Part shown: positions 63,809 to 64,000 of the stretch, piece after piece | How the letters are laid out: every line of letters starts with the position of its first letter | Position numbering within the stretch: position 1 is the stretch's first letter | Source: Gallionella sp. | GTDB lineage: Bacteria; Pseudomonadota; Gammaproteobacteria; Burkholderiales; Gallionellaceae | DNA length: 64,000 nucleotides | Assembly: GCA_023229845.1 (NCBI GenBank) | Contig: JALNYK010000001.1 | Coordinates: forward strand, 266,172-330,171 | Direction of reading: 5' to 3' | Notes under the pieces: generated by a model | Database searches by the model: none | What the model saw: the letters and a program-made list of their open reading frames with translations, nothing else | What the model was told of the DNA's origin: nothing | Program-made: the position numbers and the translations under genes

Positions 63809-64000
63809 CTAGTCCCAGGACAGAGCGCCACCACTCTGATATTCGGTTACTCGGGTTTCAAAAAAATTCTTTTCTTTCTTCAAGTCGATCATTTCGGCCA
63901 TCCATGGAAACGGATTGGTTGCACCCGGATACAAGGTGTCGACACCAATTTGCTGGCATCGGCGGTTCGCGATAAAGCGCAGGTATTCCTTAAACATACC
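63809..64000 (-). CDS. nrdB: Ribonucleotide reductase beta subunit, C-terminal part (partial)
   Basis: Last 63 codons plus stop; the gene continues beyond the window. MFKEYLRFIANRRCQQIGVD, PFPWMAEMIDLKKEKNFFETRVTEYQSGGALSWD is the typical end of class Ia/Ic beta subunits. The final residues normally dock to the alpha subunit. The stop codon is followed by the displaced tail copies described at 63666-63808. Confidence 0.92.
   Translation of the reverse strand, partial: GMFKEYLRFIANRRCQQIGVDTLYPGATNPFPWMAEMIDLKKEKNFFETRVTEYQSGGALSWD

Noticed and set aside
63666..63873. Template/variable repeat pair of a diversity-generating retroelement
   Set aside because: Differences are not biased to adenines, all are synonymous, and no reverse transcriptase gene is present.

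Overview
The window looks like chromosomal DNA of a betaproteobacterium. The evidence is the roughly 60% GC content, an ahcY-metF cluster behind an S-adenosylhomocysteine riboswitch, a groE operon with both a sigma-32 promoter and a CIRCE operator, an rpsU-yqeY-dnaG-rpoD operon and a MSHA-type pilus operon. A Nitrosomonadales/Gallionellaceae-like organism is my best guess from protein flavour. I cannot prove the genus from this sequence.

Layout. 1-4.2 kb: tail of an EF-hand protein, a MidA-type methyltransferase whose frame contains an intergenic-type palindrome, a pteridine reductase, TtcA, an internally duplicated membrane protein and a YhcH/YjgK-family protein. 4.2-5.5 kb: an AT-richer two-gene insert, a PIN-domain protein plus a 243-residue partner. 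5.5-9.8 kb: methyl-cycle operon ahcY - 4-TM protein - metF - trhP behind the riboswitch. 9.9-13.7 kb: a three-gene envelope operon (lipoprotein, M48 protease, secreted protein) and an HD-GYP phosphodiesterase. 13.8-18.5 kb: metK followed by a tandem array of copies of its own 3' end, two LpxL-type acyltransferases, ubiD. 18.5-25.1 kb: two tandem small outer-membrane barrels, dacB-bioA, an epimerase, and a nitronate monooxygenase-like gene followed by a decayed copy of its own 3' end. 25.1-29.0 kb: groES-groEL, tRNA-Phe and small genes. 29.1-32.8 kb: hrpA.

32.88-40.86 kb is an 8-kb integrated element. It sits in a CAU-anticodon tRNA gene and is bounded by 45-bp perfect direct repeats. It carries a Fic protein, regulators with palindromic operators, a string of translationally coupled small genes, a HUH rolling-circle Rep, a DUF3653-like protein, a DUF4224 protein and a tyrosine integrase. 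No capsid, coat or Zot-type gene is visible, so it looks like an integrative plasmid or phage satellite.

40.9-45.4 kb: rpoD-dnaG-yqeY-rpsU. 45.5-52.8 kb: MSHA-type pilus operon (mshE, mshG, five prepilin-like proteins, the MshP-like protein and an unknown membrane protein). MshE has an N-terminal MshEN-like c-di-GMP motif, which fits with the HD-GYP enzyme encoded nearby. 52.9-62.2 kb: trmL, hemW, rdgB, rph, a PP2C phosphatase, yicC-gmk-rpoZ-spoT and pabB. 62.6-64 kb: a lysine/alanine-repeat histone-like protein and the 3' end of nrdB, again followed by displaced copies of its own tail.

The most unusual signal is recurrent displaced gene tails. metK, nrdB and the nitronate monooxygenase gene are each followed by extra copies of their own C-terminal codons plus stop. 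In nrdB the displaced 20-codon tail differs from the gene at 11 positions, all synonymous. The metK and nrdB spacers share a folded core with conserved flanks and different, compensating stems. This suggests a small element or recombination process that replaces the 3' ends of conserved genes while keeping the protein intact.
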